Assembly: GCA_031769625.1 (NCBI GenBank)
Contig: JAUIMM010000113.1
Coordinates: 15,410,501-15,474,500 of the forward strand
DNA from: Taudactylus pleione
Taxonomy: Eukaryota > Chordata > Amphibia > Anura > Myobatrachidae
DNA: 64,000 nt
Reading direction: 5' to 3'
Under the pieces are notes generated by a model, which was given only the letters and a program-made list of their open reading frames with translations, did no database searches and was not told where the DNA came from. Within the stretch, counting starts at the first letter, position 1, and the number at the start of each line of letters is the position of its first letter. Of this stretch, positions 1-10,813 are shown piece by piece. A program made the translations under genes and the position numbers.

Positions 1-361
1 CTGCGCTCGGTTGAGTACTTCAGACATGGAATCTGGTTAGATTCCTTCCTCATTTCTGAAGTGCTTTCTATCTTTGGATGCTGGTCTAAGACTGTATAAC
101 CCTGCATGTCAGCCTGCTATTCGTACAGATTGCACTATCCTGTGTCTGCTTATAATATTACTTTACTATACACTGTTCAGCGTCATAAGCTACACATTCT
201 AAAGAACCCTTCTGCATCGCATCAGAAGACAACTAAAATAAACTCAACACCTATTTGGCATAAAGGCCCTGCTGGAAAAACACAGGTTACAAAAGAGAAA
301 ACCACGTGTATAAGGAGGGCACAGGTACACTCATTAATGACATTAGTGTGTTCCTACTTAC
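1..361 (-). other. Intron of the host gene (3' flank of the last visible exon)
   Basis: This is intronic by inference, because it follows a GTAAGT donor read on the minus strand. I see no repeat or gene in it. The small open frames here look like chance. Confidence 0.5.
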
Positions 362-1002
362 TGAGCTAATTTCAGTTACAACAGGTGAAAGTGAATCATT
401 ATTGGTTTGCTTCTTTGGAGACACATGATTGGGCTTCTTAACGTTTGGCTCTGCTTTACTTTCTTTGGCTTCTGGATTTATCAGGGGCTTCTTGGGACTC
501 TGTTTAAGTGGCGCTGGTACATTTGCTATTGTTATTTGCTTTATTGGGTAGGAGTCATCTTTTACACCTGAAGGCAATAATGGGTTAACTTTCACAGAGT
601 AGTTATGGAAGTCGGAGTGCAGTTCTCCATTTCCGGTGCTGCTTGAATTGTGAGCAAGTGAAGCTTTTGGCGATGGCTTGGCAATGGTCTCCTCTTTCAC
701 AGGAGCCTTCGGAGGGGATGATTTATTGGAAGAAGCGGGCAGATTCTCAATGGATAGACTTTTGTTGTCAAGAATGGGAGGAGACATGGGAACAGCGTTA
801 GAACTGTTCCTCTTTGAATCCTGTGAAGGAGACTGTGAAGATTGCCTTCGTTTTCTTTCTGGTGTTCTCGGCGGAGTAGTTCCTTTCCTATAAAAATGTG
901 GCGACTCTTTCGGAGAAGGCGGATTTTTAGGTGGCAACTTTTCCTCAATATTCTCTTTAACCTCCATAACTTCTTGAAATTTTTGCCTGATGTAATCTGG
1001 CC
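362..1002 (-). CDS. Host-gene internal exon, Ser/Pro/Lys-rich coding exon (gene not recognised)
   Basis: A 641-nt exon on the minus strand. It is preceded by a pyrimidine-rich tract ending in TTTCAG, and it ends at a GTAAGT donor whose GT is at 361-360. It begins with two bases of a split codon (phase 1) and ends in phase 0. The 213 full codons start at GPDYIRQKF and end at VTEISS. After a short possibly helical start (about residues 1-25) the protein is rich in Ser, Pro, Lys and Asn, with basic stretches such as PERKRRQ and repeated SPKK/PKKP motifs. It has no transposon signature and is probably disordered, with possible SP/TP phosphorylation sites. The open frame runs past both splice sites into intron, so the frame alone overstates the exon. 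I do not recognise the gene. That it is a real host exon is inferred from splice signals, composition and phase agreement with 2007-2069. Confidence 0.75.
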
Positions 1003-2006
1003 CTGAAATGATATAAGAAATAAAAATTGAAAAATTTTGCATAGTGTGAAAGCATCGAGGTAAAGTCATTCCATAATGGGCAGGTTGCCATGTTTCCGGA
1101 TTCCACATTTACATAAAGACTACATATAAATCAATTTAATAATTTGATCTAGAAATAGTTACTGTTACAATGGTTTACATTTTGTATATTATTGTAAATT
1201 ATGTTTTCTACAGATGCCATGCCTTGTGCCACGTATTGTTAAGCTTTATACCAATTCCTTTGTGGAAAAAGTCCTAATTTAGTATGCCTGGCACACTGTT
1301 AGCGACTTTGTATGTGACTAAGTTGCAAATAAGTTGCTAAAATGAATAAAAAGTACAAATCCCTATCCATGACGGAGCGCCTAAGTCACGTCAAACGCCT
1401 TGCGCAATATGACGAGAAAAGTTGCAGGTGAATGAGGACAGATCTGTACTTATTTTCTGGCAGTCAACTTTTAGTGCAGCAGATAAACTTACAAACCGCC
1501 AATATTCACAGCGGAGAAACGCGTAAGGGTTTCCCTTACATACCTACCAGCTGGTTTCTTCCACACTTTGCCAACAACGTATGTTCCAACTATCTCCGGG
1601 GATACACGTGTGAGACCCGTCACATCAGCCTAACTGAGGTCAATGCAGCTTTGCGAGTGACAACTGGCAATGTTTGACAACCGTCTGTTTTCTACTGACA
1701 ACCGTCTGTTTTCTACTGACAGAGCAGGACTTTTTGTGCAACAGCCGGCCGGCGGTAAGACACATTATTACAACTGATTTATGGGAACCAGTCTTTAATA
1801 CACGTGTATGGAGGGTACTTTATCTTACTGTGACTAAGGTTCATACCAATGAAGATATGCTGAAGAACCTCAGAATCACTTGCTGCAGATGACTGACATT
1901 AATTGGTGCTTTGTTATTAAGTACCAACTTCAAAACAAACGTATTTATACCTTAAAGGGTGAGATTTAAATTATAGTGACTCTGATGTCTGAAACACATT
2001 ACCTAC
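1003..2006 (-). other. Intron, no gene seen
   Basis: Sequence between two host exons. The only structure I see is a direct duplication of a 21-bp unit (GACAACCGTCTG...) around 1676-1718. No transposon ends were recognised. Confidence 0.45.
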
Positions 2007-2069
2007 CCGGATAATCAAAACCATATGGTGGAATTGTTTTTTCTTGGGGCAATTTTTGAGATACACCTA
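2007..2069 (-). CDS. Host-gene internal exon, 63 nt
   Basis: A short minus-strand exon. It follows a pyrimidine-rich tract ending CTCTGCAG and ends at a GTAGGT donor (GT at 2006-2005). The only frame that is both open and consistent with the next exon starts in phase 1 and ends in phase 1. It reads GVSQKLPQEK then TIPPYGFDYP, and the split codon joins to GPDY of the exon at 362-1002. The join gives a smooth peptide (DYP-GPDYIRQ), which is the best argument for this exon. The acceptor is a tandem CAGTAG (NAGNAG), so a 3-nt alternative acceptor is possible without a frame change. It has no recognised domain. The call is inferred from splice signals and phase only. Confidence 0.6.
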
Positions 2070-3241
2070 CTGCAGAGGTGTACCCAATTTGCTTAGTTAG
2101 ACGATTCTCATTATTAATCACTAGCTTTGTGTATGTTTGTGTGTGTGTTATTTTTATGTTATTTTTATCTAATTATGTATTAAATTAATTTTTATTACAA
2201 TTTAGCGCTCTTTGTTTGGCTGGTCAGAGTTGTCAAATACACTACTGATGTATCAGTTTTATTAATTTGATACTGACTATAGATCCAGATTTTTATTGTT
2301 TTAGTATATTTAGGTGTGTAGTACAGAATACCACATTAGGAGCTGCTTTCTTCTTTTTTAGACATCATCAAGTATATAGTCATTTTTTATGTGCGCCTAA
2401 ATATTATATGTACACACATATATTCATTTTGCCTTGATAGGATAACTATTCAGCACATTTAAAAATAAATGACAAATTGGGAAAAAAATGTGGAAAAGGA
2501 TGGAAACCTAGAACAATTTGGGAGGTGAATAAAAGGGTAATTACTAAACGTAATTTCCACTTTTAACACAGTAACGGAGACTATTGTTAATCTGATATTT
2601 TAAGAACTCTTAGGTGTTTTGTGTGGGGATGACTAACTACAAACTTAAATTTCAGCCGTCTACACAATCCTCAGTGAGTGTAGGCGACTATAACTATTTC
2701 TGCCATTCTCCATAAGACTCTGAGGCATCTCATGACCAATATTCACAAGAATGCAGGCTACTTTACTTACAAGTAAATCAGTGTCATCACTCAGACACTT
2801 CACAATCAGAATTTACGAGGCACTGTTTCTAGGCGAATATAAAAACTGCATTCTCATGAACAGCTCAGCTCTCAAAATGGCTGCCATCACTGTATGTAGG
2901 TTACAGATTGGCAAAGTATGAGTACAAATCATTAGATCATCGGCAGGATGCTGAATTCTGACCTTTGGCACAAAACATGGAGAAATGTCCGCCATTAAAG
3001 TTGCTGCACATAATTTCACCTTCAAATATCATGGAGATCGCATACCTAATAGAAAAGGCCTTGAGGGAAATGTAATAGCCTGTGACTTGCAGGCATCTGC
3101 AAGATCCTGGTTAGTCTGGCCGATTTATTAAAAGGACAATCATTAAAAGGCTAACCAAGTTGATTTTGCCTTTTAAATGACTGCCCTTTAAACTACCAAA
3201 CACACTTGTTGGAATCTCATCCATTTCTGCATTTAGTAGGC
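2070..3241 (-). other. Intron, no confident gene
   Basis: AT-rich intronic sequence. Phase bookkeeping predicts an undetected exon between 2069 and 11944, and this is the largest non-transposon part of that interval. A strong donor-like GTAAGT occurs on the minus strand near 2770. All frames upstream of it carry stops, so I could not build an exon there. Confidence 0.4.
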
Positions 3242-3244
3242 TAA

Positions 3245-3557
3245 AGGGGCACATCCACTAGACGATCTACTCCCTGTCCAATCTCTAAGCGATTTTCCCT
3301 TGATTTTTTCCCTTCAAATTTTATCTTTCAGTCTGAACAATTTGCAAACGATTCGCAAACGATCTTCAATAGATCAAGTGAAATTGACCTGCATGTTCGG
3401 TCAACTGACGAGACGATCAAACGACCAGCGGGAGCGCGCATCGTTGATCGTTACTGACCAACACTGCACGATTTATAAACGATTTTTAAACGATTGAACG
3501 ATAATGACATTGTTATCGTTCAATCGCCTGCTAAAATTGTGTAGTGGATGCCCCCCT
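3245..3557. mobile_element. MITE, Harbinger-like (TAA target duplication), copy A
   Basis: The ends are imperfect inverted repeats: CATCCACTAGACGATC near 3252, and GTAGTGGATGCCCCCCT at the right end. They are flanked by direct TAA at 3242-3244 and 3558-3560. The interior has many AACGAT/ATCGTT motifs and no coding capacity. A longer relative with the same ends lies at 57132-57564, flanked by TTA. Three-base TWA duplications and G-rich ends fit the PIF/Harbinger superfamily. The superfamily call is an inference, because no transposase is present. Confidence 0.7.
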
Positions 3558-3719
3558 TAATACATTTCCATGTCTGCATAGCCGGATATCATGCTACAAT
3601 TAAAATGTACAATAGTCTTCTGTTACATTACAGTACATTATAATATTACCACAATCTCCCTGAAAATATTCAGAAGTAGACAATTATGGTATTAACACAT
3701 GGGTTATCAGTTAGCTATT

Positions 3720-3765
3720 GGGGGTCTTATTCAGAGTTGAACGCAAACGAAATGGCAAAATGTGT
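3720..3765. repeat. Terminus of a dispersed inverted-repeat element
   Basis: The motif GGGGTCTTATTCAGAGTTGA resembles the start GGGCCTTATTCAGAGATGAA at about 41548, so it is a shared element end. I could not find the matching right terminus. The 38-bp array that follows may have expanded inside this element. Confidence 0.35.
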
Positions 3766-3850
3766 CTGATAAAAAGTTCTGCGACCGATTCACTTGGTCG
3801 CAAAAGCAATTTTGCAACAGCGCTCCCTTCCCCTTGCATGTACAGGATCA

Positions 3851-4304
3851 GAGCTGTGGCTTCATTCAGCCTTCCCCCTTCCCTAGACTGAGCCGTGGCT
3901 TCATTCAGCCTTCCCCTTCCCTAGACTGAGCCGTGGCTTCATTCAGCCTTCCCCTTCCCTAGACTGAGCCGTGGCTTCATTCAGCCTTCCCCTTCCCTAG
4001 ACTGAGCCGTGGCTTCATTCAGCCTTCCCCTTCCCTAGACTGAGCCGTGGCTTCATTCAGCCTTCCCCTTCCCTAGACTGAGCCGTGGCTTCATTCAGCC
4101 TTCCCCTTCCCTAGACTGGGCCGTGGCTTCATTCAGCCTTCCCCTTCCCTAGACTGAGCCGTGGCTTCATTCAGCCTTCCCCTTCCCTAGACTGGGCCGT
4201 GGCTTCATTCAGCCTTCCCCTTCCCTAAACTAAGCCGTGGCTTCATTCAGCCTTCCCCTTCCCTAGACTGGGCCGTGGCTTCATTCAGCCTTCCCCTTCC
4301 CTAG
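3851..4304. repeat. Minisatellite, 38-bp unit, 12 copies
   Basis: Twelve head-to-tail units each contain GTGGCTTCATTCAGCC followed by CCTTCCCCTTCCCT. The GTGGCT motif recurs at 3856, 3895, 3933, 3971 and every 38 bp to 4275. The first unit has one extra C, giving a 39-bp step. Later units carry a few substitutions (GAGCC/GGGCC, and one AAACTAAGCC). The strong uniformity suggests recent amplification. There is no coding or CRISPR character. Confidence 0.95.
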
Positions 4305-4434
4305 AAGAGTATGCAGCATATTTTAGTTGAGTAAAATTAGTGTTCATTGCATTGTATTTTGACTTTTAAAATACAGGTTTTAGCGTCTTTGCATAAATGA
4401 GTGTTTAAGACATTTTCGTCCAATCAGTTTAAAT

Positions 4435-4560
4435 CATACTTGCCTACTTTTGAAAAAGCATTTCAGGGAGATTGTGAAAGCAACACTGTACATCTGCACT
4501 ACTATAACTGAGAGGCGTGTGAAAAAATTGATTTACATCCAAATGTAAATGAGCCCCAAA
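4435..4560. repeat. Arm of a CATACTTGCC-type inverted-repeat element
   Basis: It begins CATACTTGCCTACTTTTGAA. That matches the ends of the complete elements at 51189-51515 and 12875-13146. An inverted, diverged match lies around 3650-3690 on the minus strand. Only one arm is clear, so the right limit is approximate. Confidence 0.4.
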
Positions 4561-4688
4561 GCAGTTCGTTATATCTATTGATAAAAACACAACTGATAAT
4601 GTTCAGAAAATGCATGTAGCCATAGGGATCATTGTGCCTTATAACCAATGCAGGAAATTTTTTCAAATCATCCCATTTGAATGTATGT

Positions 4689-4800
4689 ATGTGTATATAT
4701 ATATATATAATATATATATATATCTCTATCCTCTATCTATCTATCTATATATATATATACATACACACACATACACACACATATACACACACACGCATAC
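4689..4800. repeat. Compound microsatellite (TA)n, (CTAT)n, (CA)n
   Basis: Runs of TA, CTAT and CA/CACG dinucleotides directly abut the left end of the Tc1/mariner relic. Open frames rich in Tyr, Ile and His here are artefacts of the repeat. Confidence 0.9.
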
Positions 4801-4802
4801 AC

Positions 4803-5830
4803 TCGAGTCACATTATTAGGACTGTATGCTGGCTTGGTGGGTATATAAGGAGTGCGGTAGGGCGTCTGCACACATCACTCGTTGCCGTCATGGGTAAAAG
4901 GGGCAATTTATCAGAGTTGCAAAAAGGGATGATCATTAGCATTCGGGCCAAGGGTAGCAGTAATTCTGAAAAAGCGCACTTTGTGAACTGTTTGTGTGCC
5001 GCTGTGGTGAAGGTGTATCATTATCGGACAAATGGCACCATTGACCGACGTGGAAACTGCAGAGAACGTCGGCTACGAAGGTGCGCGAGGGCCGACCGAC
5101 ACACTATAGTCTAGCAGGTGTCAAAATTAACCTGGGGGGCACCAGACGTGTCTAAAACGACAGTTCAGCGAACCCTGCTACGTATGGGGCTCCGAAGCAA
5201 ACGGATGGTCACTGCACCCATGCTAAAGAAGGTGCATTGGCGGAAAAGGCTTAAATTTTCACGCCTGTATTAGAATTGGACCTCCGCTGATTGGCGAAAG
5301 GTTGCCTTCTCCGTTGAGTCACGTTATCTGCTTCATCGAACGGATGGACGTTGGCATGTCAGGCGAGAAACATCGGAGAACAAACACCCTGCAACCATTG
5401 CTGGAGGTGGCAGCGTTATGGTCTGGGGAATGTTTTCATGGCATTTTCTGGGCCCACTCATCCATGTGGAAGGCACCCTCAACCGATTTGGATATGAATC
5501 CATCCTTGCAGAGCTCAAACACCCATATAATGCTGATTGTTTTCCTTGAGGCAGATTGGATCTTCCAGCAAGACAATGCGACATCACATGGCTAGAAATG
5601 TCCGCCAGTGGTTGGACGAGCACAACCAAGACTTTCAAGTACTTCCCAGTTCCCCTAATTCCCTGGACTTAAACCCAATGAAGCATTTGTGGGACCACCT
5701 CGATCGTTGTGTTCACTTTATGGATACTCCACCATGCACCCTCCAGCAGCTGTTGGATACACTGCAGTCAGCATGGCTCCAGATACCTGTGCCAACCTAC
5801 CAGCAGCTTACTGAGTAACTCCCAGTCTGT
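4803..5830 (+). pseudogene. Tc1/mariner transposase relic
   Basis: Plus-strand remnant of a Tc1/mariner DNA transposon. The left end reads GTCACATTATTAGGA. The transposase starts near 4890 (MGKRGNLSEL) with a helix-turn-helix-like start. Later pieces in other frames show HWRKRLKF, then FSVES where the family's first catalytic Asp block lies (Val replaces the expected Asp), GSVMVWGMFS, the second Asp block QQDNATSH, and the third block SLDLNPMKHLWD. In-frame stops and frameshifts interrupt the order several times, and the last continuous piece covers about 5537-5818. I found no 3' inverted repeat. An intact protein in this superfamily is about 340 residues, cuts and pastes at TA, and works in the nucleus. 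This copy is inactive. Confidence 0.85.
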
Positions 5831-6088
5831 CTAGCTGCTGTCCGTGCTGTACACGGCGGTTACTCTGGCTATTAAACAGCTTCTTAATGGGGCTAAGGTG
5901 CAATCAGGGAAATTGCTGCTATTTGAAGAAGTCTCCCTGATAATCCGGAAGAGTTGGCAAATATGGTTTAAATTTGCGACTATATGCCCACACCATGCCC
6001 TAACCCATCTACATGTCCATTTAAGCTCACGTCTCTGTGGACGAACAATAGCAAATTATTTTTATGGCCAAAAACGAGACACATTGCG
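5831..6088. other. Short stretch with nothing recognised
   Basis: Lies between the Tc1/mariner relic and DIRS copy 1. It may include the lost 3' end of the mariner copy. No gene or repeat boundary is visible. Confidence 0.3.
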
Positions 6089-6277
6089 AAAATATGAGAT
6101 ATGGTAAGAACTTACCCTTGTTATCTCTATTTCTACGAAGTCCATAGGGTTCCACAGGATACCTTGGGGTATAGGTGTGACGTCAGTCGCAGGGCACCAA
6201 AGAGTTAAGCTTTCAGCCTCCCAGGATGCACTAGGTCCCCCTCCTATACCCCGCCCCCAGGCCAAGGCACCTCAGTT
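6089..6277. repeat. DIRS copy 1 terminal repeat (3' side of the coding strand, with extension)
   Basis: The reverse complement matches 11749-11901 from the CACAGGATACC block through GCACCTCAGTT. The outer 40 or so bases (TATGAGATATGGTAAG...) have no partner in the other terminus but do match the internal complementary region. This is the usual asymmetry of DIRS ends. Confidence 0.9.
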
Positions 6278-6425
6278 AGTTACCAAGCCATAGGCCGGAG
6301 GAGGAGAAGGAAGAGAGAGAACAAAGATCTGGACACATACAAGAATCACATTCTCACCAGAGGGAGACGGAAAACCGGTGACCAGAGCAAAGCCCATCTG
6401 CAGCACAGGTGCGACAGGGCGGGAG

Positions 6426-6537
6426 TCCTGTGGAACCCTATGGACTTCGTAGAAATAGAGATAACAAGGGTAAGTTCTTACCATATCTCATATTTTCTAC
6501 TTCAGGGTCCATAGGGTATCCACAGGATACCTTGGGG
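6426..6537. repeat. DIRS copy 1 internal complementary region (ICR)
   Basis: The left part is an exact reverse complement of the element's left end (through TAAGTTCTTACCATATCTCA). The right part is the reverse complement of its right end (TTTTCTACTTCAGGGTCC). The two abut, so the ICR records a circle junction reading GAAGTAGAAAATATGAG on the other strand. Confidence 0.92.
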
Positions 6538-6557
6538 ATGTCCCAAAGCAGTATCCT

Positions 6558-8499
6558 TTAAGGGTGGGGACGCTCCTGTGCAGAAAGGAGAATCCGCCGC
6601 CCGAAGGAAGCATCCTGAGAGGCGAAGGTGTCAAACCTGTAATACCTCACGAAGGTATGGACAGAAGACCACGTAGCAGCCTTGCAGATCTGAACTGCCG
6701 AGGCACCACGTCAAGCTGCCCACGAAGGACCCACAGACCTAGTGGAATGAGCCTTCAGAGAAGGAGGGACCGGTAGGCCTTCATGAAGATAAGCTTCAGA
6801 AATAGCCATACGGATCCAGGCTGCCAAAGTTTGCTTTGAAGCAGGCCAACCCTTTTTACAGAAGCCATAGAGGACAACAAAGCGTCCGACTTCCTAAACA
6901 AAGAAGTGCGGTCCACATAAGTCCTTAAGGCCCGCACAACATCCAAAGAGGCCTCACCCACGGAAAGACCCGGTGAGTTAAAGGCCGGAACAACTATTTC
7001 CTCGTTAACCTGAAACTGGGAAACAACTTTGGGGAGAAACTCGGGCCGAGTGCGGAGCACTGCCCTGTTCCCATGAAAAAAACCAAGAAAGGGGGTCTAC
7101 AAGAAAGAGCCCCTAACTCAGAAACACGTCTGGCTGAAGCAACGGCCAGAAGGAAAACAGTCTTAGCTGTTAGCCATTTAATATCCACTGAGCCCAGTGG
7201 TTCAAACGGCGGTCCTTGGAGAGTCCTCAGGACCACAGCCAAATCCCAAGGCGCCACAGGTGGAACAAAGGGCGGCTGAATACGGAGAACACCTTGCATA
7301 AAGGTGCGCACATCCGGGATTGTAGCAATCCTACGGTGAAACCAGACAGATAGGGCCGAAACCTGTACCTTCAAAGAAGCAAGGCGAAGCCCATGATCTA
7401 GTCCCGCTTGCAGGAAGGCGAGAATCCGAGACAGACGAAACTCCCGCGGTGCATAACCTCTCGGTCGACACCACTGGAAGAACGTATGCCACACGCGATG
7501 GTATATCCTCGCGGAAGACGGTTTCCGAGCTCGTAACATGGTACACAGCATAGAGCTGGCAAACCCCCAGGACCTCAGCATGGCCGTCTCAACAGCCACG
7601 CCGCCAAAGACAGCCGAGTCAGGTCCGGGTGAAGACAAGGACCCTGAGACAGAAGGTCCGGTCGTAGCGGCAACCGCAGAGGACTGTCCACGGACAGACC
7701 CTGAAGGTCTGAGAACCAGTGCCGTCTGGGCCACGCGGGAGCTATCAACAGGAGCGTCCCTCCTTCCTGTTTGAATTTCCGGATTACCCGTGGAAGAAGG
7801 GAGACCGGAGGGAACAGGTATGCGAACCTGAACGTCCACCGGACGGACAGAGCATCCACCAGAGACGCCCCTTCGTCTCTTGTGCGAGACCCGTACACCG
7901 GCAACTTGTTGTTGTGCCGGGACGCCATGAGGTCGATTTCTGGAAGACCCCACCTGTCCACCAGTAGTTGAAAAACGTCCGGGTGCAGGGACCATTCCCC
8001 TGGATGAACGTCCTGGCGACTTAGAAAGTCCGCCTCCCAATTTAGCACTCCCGGGATGAAGACCGCTGATATGGCCGGAAGATTGCGCTCCGCCCAAACC
8101 AGGATCCGAGAGACCTCTACGAGAGCCGCCCGACTGCGAGTTCCTCCTTGCCTGTTTATGTAGGCCACGGTGGTAGCATTGTCCGACTGGACCTGCACCG
8201 GGTGACCCTGGAGAAACCGCTGTGCCTGCAGGAGAGCATTGAAGACCGCACGGAGTTCCAAGATATTTATTGGAAGCTCCGCTTCTGTCGGTGTCCACCT
8301 GCCCTGGAACAAGTGTGGACCCGAAACTGCTCCCCAGCCTCGAAGACTGGCGTCCGTTGTCAACAGGACCCAATTTGGAACCCAGAACGGACGTCCCTTG
8401 TTGAGGTGGGTCATCTTTAACCACCACGCAAGGGACAGGCGAACCTCCGGGGTGAGCACAATCGTCTGGAACTTCAGAGACTGAGGCAGCCCGTTCCAC
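6558..8499 (-). pseudogene. DIRS copy 1 tyrosine recombinase, frameshifted
   Basis: The counterpart of the open recombinase frame at 16335-18404. The frame is open from 8499 to 6994 and contains the first catalytic Arg block SARRVSELGAL. Near 7072 two extra bases in an A-run (ATGAAAAAAA against ATAAAAAA) shift the frame. It resumes with LRTRPEFLPK, and a one-base deletion near 6874 breaks it again before the HxxR and Tyr blocks. The product would therefore lack the catalytic His, second Arg and Tyr. In DIRS elements this enzyme inserts circular cDNA in the nucleus. About 925 nt of its 5' part overlaps the RT frame, as in copy 2. Confidence 0.88.
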
Positions 8500-10813
8500 T
8501 TGGACAGGATCAGGTGCTGCAGAGGTCTAGAGTGAAACTGGGCGTATTCCACCATGTCGAACACCGACACCATGGAGCCCAGTAACCTCATTGCCGAGTG
8601 TAAGGACACCCGGCGGCTGTGCAGACAACTGCGCACCCTTGACTGTAAAGCAGAGATCTTGTCCTCCGTCACGAAGATCCTTTGCTGTCCCGAGTCCAAT
8701 AAGGCTCCAAGATGCAGAATCCTCCGAGACGGGATTAGAGTGGACTTCTGCCAGTTAATTAGCCAGCCGTGCCGTTGCAGCAGTGCAATGGTCAGGTCCA
8801 AGTGGTGTAACAGGAGCTCTGGAGATCCTGCCACCAATAACAGGTCGTCCAAGTACGGCAACATGCGGACTCCTTGCAGCCGCAGAGAAGCCGCCATGAC
8901 CGCCATAGCGTCCTGTATGTCCAATGACACCATGTAGTCCCCAGGTTCCAGCGCCAGAATGATGGACCGTAGGGTCTCCATCCGAAACTTCGGGACCCGC
9001 AAAGACTTGTTGAGTGCTTTGAGGTTGAGAATCGGACGATATGACCCATTGGGTTTCTGTACCAAAAATAGATTTGAATAGAAACCCTGGCCCCTCTGGG
9101 AGAATGGAACAGGCACTATAACTCCAGCCTGGAGCATAGTGTGCAATACCTTCCGCAGCTCCGTAGCCTTGTTCCGGTCTGATGGTAGACCCGTGGTGAA
9201 GAATCGAGCCGGGGGTCTGTGCCGGAAGGAGAGGGCGTACCCGTGAGAGACCACCTCCAGAACCCAAGTGTCTGTCGTAGTGAACGACCAACACCGGGAG
9301 AACTGCAGCAGGCGGCCTCCCACCCTGGGATCCCCCAAGGGGAGACCCGGACCGTCAGGCCGCAGGCTTGTCATCTGGCTTGGGGGCCGGACGTCTGGTA
9401 CTCCATGCCTGTTTCCGGGGCTTGCCCGATTTCTTAGGGCCAGCCTGTCGAGGAAACGACTGTGGTTTGGGCCTGCCCTGGGCCCTAGATGACCGAAAGG
9501 ACGATGGTCCAGAACCAGAAGGAGCAGCGGCCGACGGGAGACAAGCAGATTTGGCTGCCGCCAGCGTGGCCACAATCTTATCCAGATCCGGACCGAAGAG
9601 AACTTCTCCGGTAAACGGCAACGCTTCCAGACCTTTCTTGGATCTGCGTCCGCCTTCCAGGATCGCAGCCACAAGGTGCGACGAGCAGCTACCGCTGCTG
9701 AAGAAATTCTAGACACCAGAGTACTAATGTCTAGAGCCGCCTCGTTGATGTAGGTGGCCGAATCACGGAGATTGCCAATCAACTCCGCTTGTTCGGCCGG
9801 ACAGTCGGATTCAAAAGAAGCCTCTAATGAATCCGCCCAGCGCTCCATCGCTCTGGCAACCCAGCAAATGGCCATAGCCGGCCGTGCTGCCCCCCCTGCA
9901 AGGGAATAAGCGGACTTCAGGCAGATGTCTACCTTGCGGTCCGTAGCATCCTTAAGGGAGGACATGGATGGCATCGGCAATGTGGCACTACGGACAAGAC
10001 GGGTCACGTGAGAATCCACCTGTGGAGGGGATTCACACTTAGCAAAATAATTATCCGCGAACGGATAAGCCACCGCCAGGCGTCTCTGCGGCTGGTATCT
10101 TTTGCCAGGTTGTTTCCACGCCTCCTCTAAATGGTCCACCAACTGACCCGAAAGAGGAAAGACTGTGGCATCGCCCTTCACATCTTTGAAAAAGGCATAC
10201 TTAGATTTAGCCGCTGGGGGAACTTCGTCCTCAATCACCAAGGCTGTGCGGACCGCCCGAATAAGTCCAGGAATATATACTTTGGACTTAGCATCAGCGT
10301 CCTTAGTATGGAAAGGTTCCTGATCGTAAGGATCCAGAATCTCCCCATCATCAGACGTCCCTTCGTCATCCTCATAAGGAGCGGACAGAGACGCCACCGG
10401 CCTTTTATGAGGCCGCATCACAGACTCCCCTTGCAATACATCCGACAAGTGCTGTAAAGAACTCGTCAGGGAGTTAACCCACGCTGGCTCCTGAGAACCC
10501 GGGAGCGGGGAAATAGGGAGACTGTGGGGTACCACCAATTGTCGTGGGAACCCCTGCATGGGTGACGACACCACAGACTGCTGGGACAAACCCATCGGAG
10601 TAAACGCGGGCTGCGGAGCTAACTGGCCCACTAAAGCTGTTAACGCCTGAGCGAAACAAGCCCAGGGCGGCTCCTGTACCGGTGCTGTAACCGTAATAGG
10701 CCGCGCCATGGACAACACTGCCGGCAAAGGCCCTCCGCGCTACCCTCCCCCTCCGCTAACGGTACTTTGCACGTGGTACACTGTAGCCGGAGGGGAAAAT
10801 CACTTTCAGACAT
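7575..10813 (-). pseudogene. DIRS copy 1 gag and RT/RNase H, fused and deleted
   Basis: The gag start corresponds to 10813. A one-base deletion near 10717 (GACAACAC against GACAAACAC in copy 2) breaks the N-terminal frame. A second one-base deletion near 9645 moves the gag frame into the RT frame, giving a continuous 1050-residue open frame from 10727 to 7575. Within the RT, 126 nt (42 codons) are missing between SLDIQDA and MAVMAA, and these include the conserved LPFGLATAPRVF block. YLDD, the RNase H blocks (TTDASLRGW, ILELRAV, QSDNATTV) and the C-terminal FPPVSLLPRV...IAPAWP region are still readable. The RT must be inactive. Elsewhere this copy keeps the ancestral-looking KPNGSYRPI, which copy 2 has lost. 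Confidence 0.9.

Noticed and set aside
2813..3025. Minus-strand open frame and exon-like text around 2770-3045
   Set aside because: The strong GTAAGT donor near 2770 has stops upstream in every frame. The alternative exon starting after TTTTCTATTAG near 3045 does not have the phase needed to link its neighbours.
3640..3700. Possible 10-nt microexon (CAG / GGAGATTGTG / GTAATA) of phase 0 to 1 on the minus strand
   Set aside because: It would fill the phase gap, but the same CAGGGAGATTGTG text appears at about 4465 as part of a CATACTTGCC-type repeat, so it is better explained as repeat sequence.
3851..4304. CRISPR-like array
   Set aside because: The units are contiguous without unique spacers, and the context is vertebrate. 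It is a minisatellite.
4610..4860. Open frames rich in Tyr/Ile and His/Thr
   Set aside because: Artefacts of TA and CA microsatellites.
7538..8484. Plus-strand open frames across DIRS copies (and the same at 17225-18779)
   Set aside because: They are antisense shadows of the RT and recombinase frames, with no domain of their own.
8914..8917. The 126-nt RT difference between DIRS copies as a spliced intron
   Set aside because: The removed segment begins TACCTG and ends AAGGTG on the coding strand, without GT-AG borders, and it encodes the conserved LPFGLATAPRVF block. It is a deletion.
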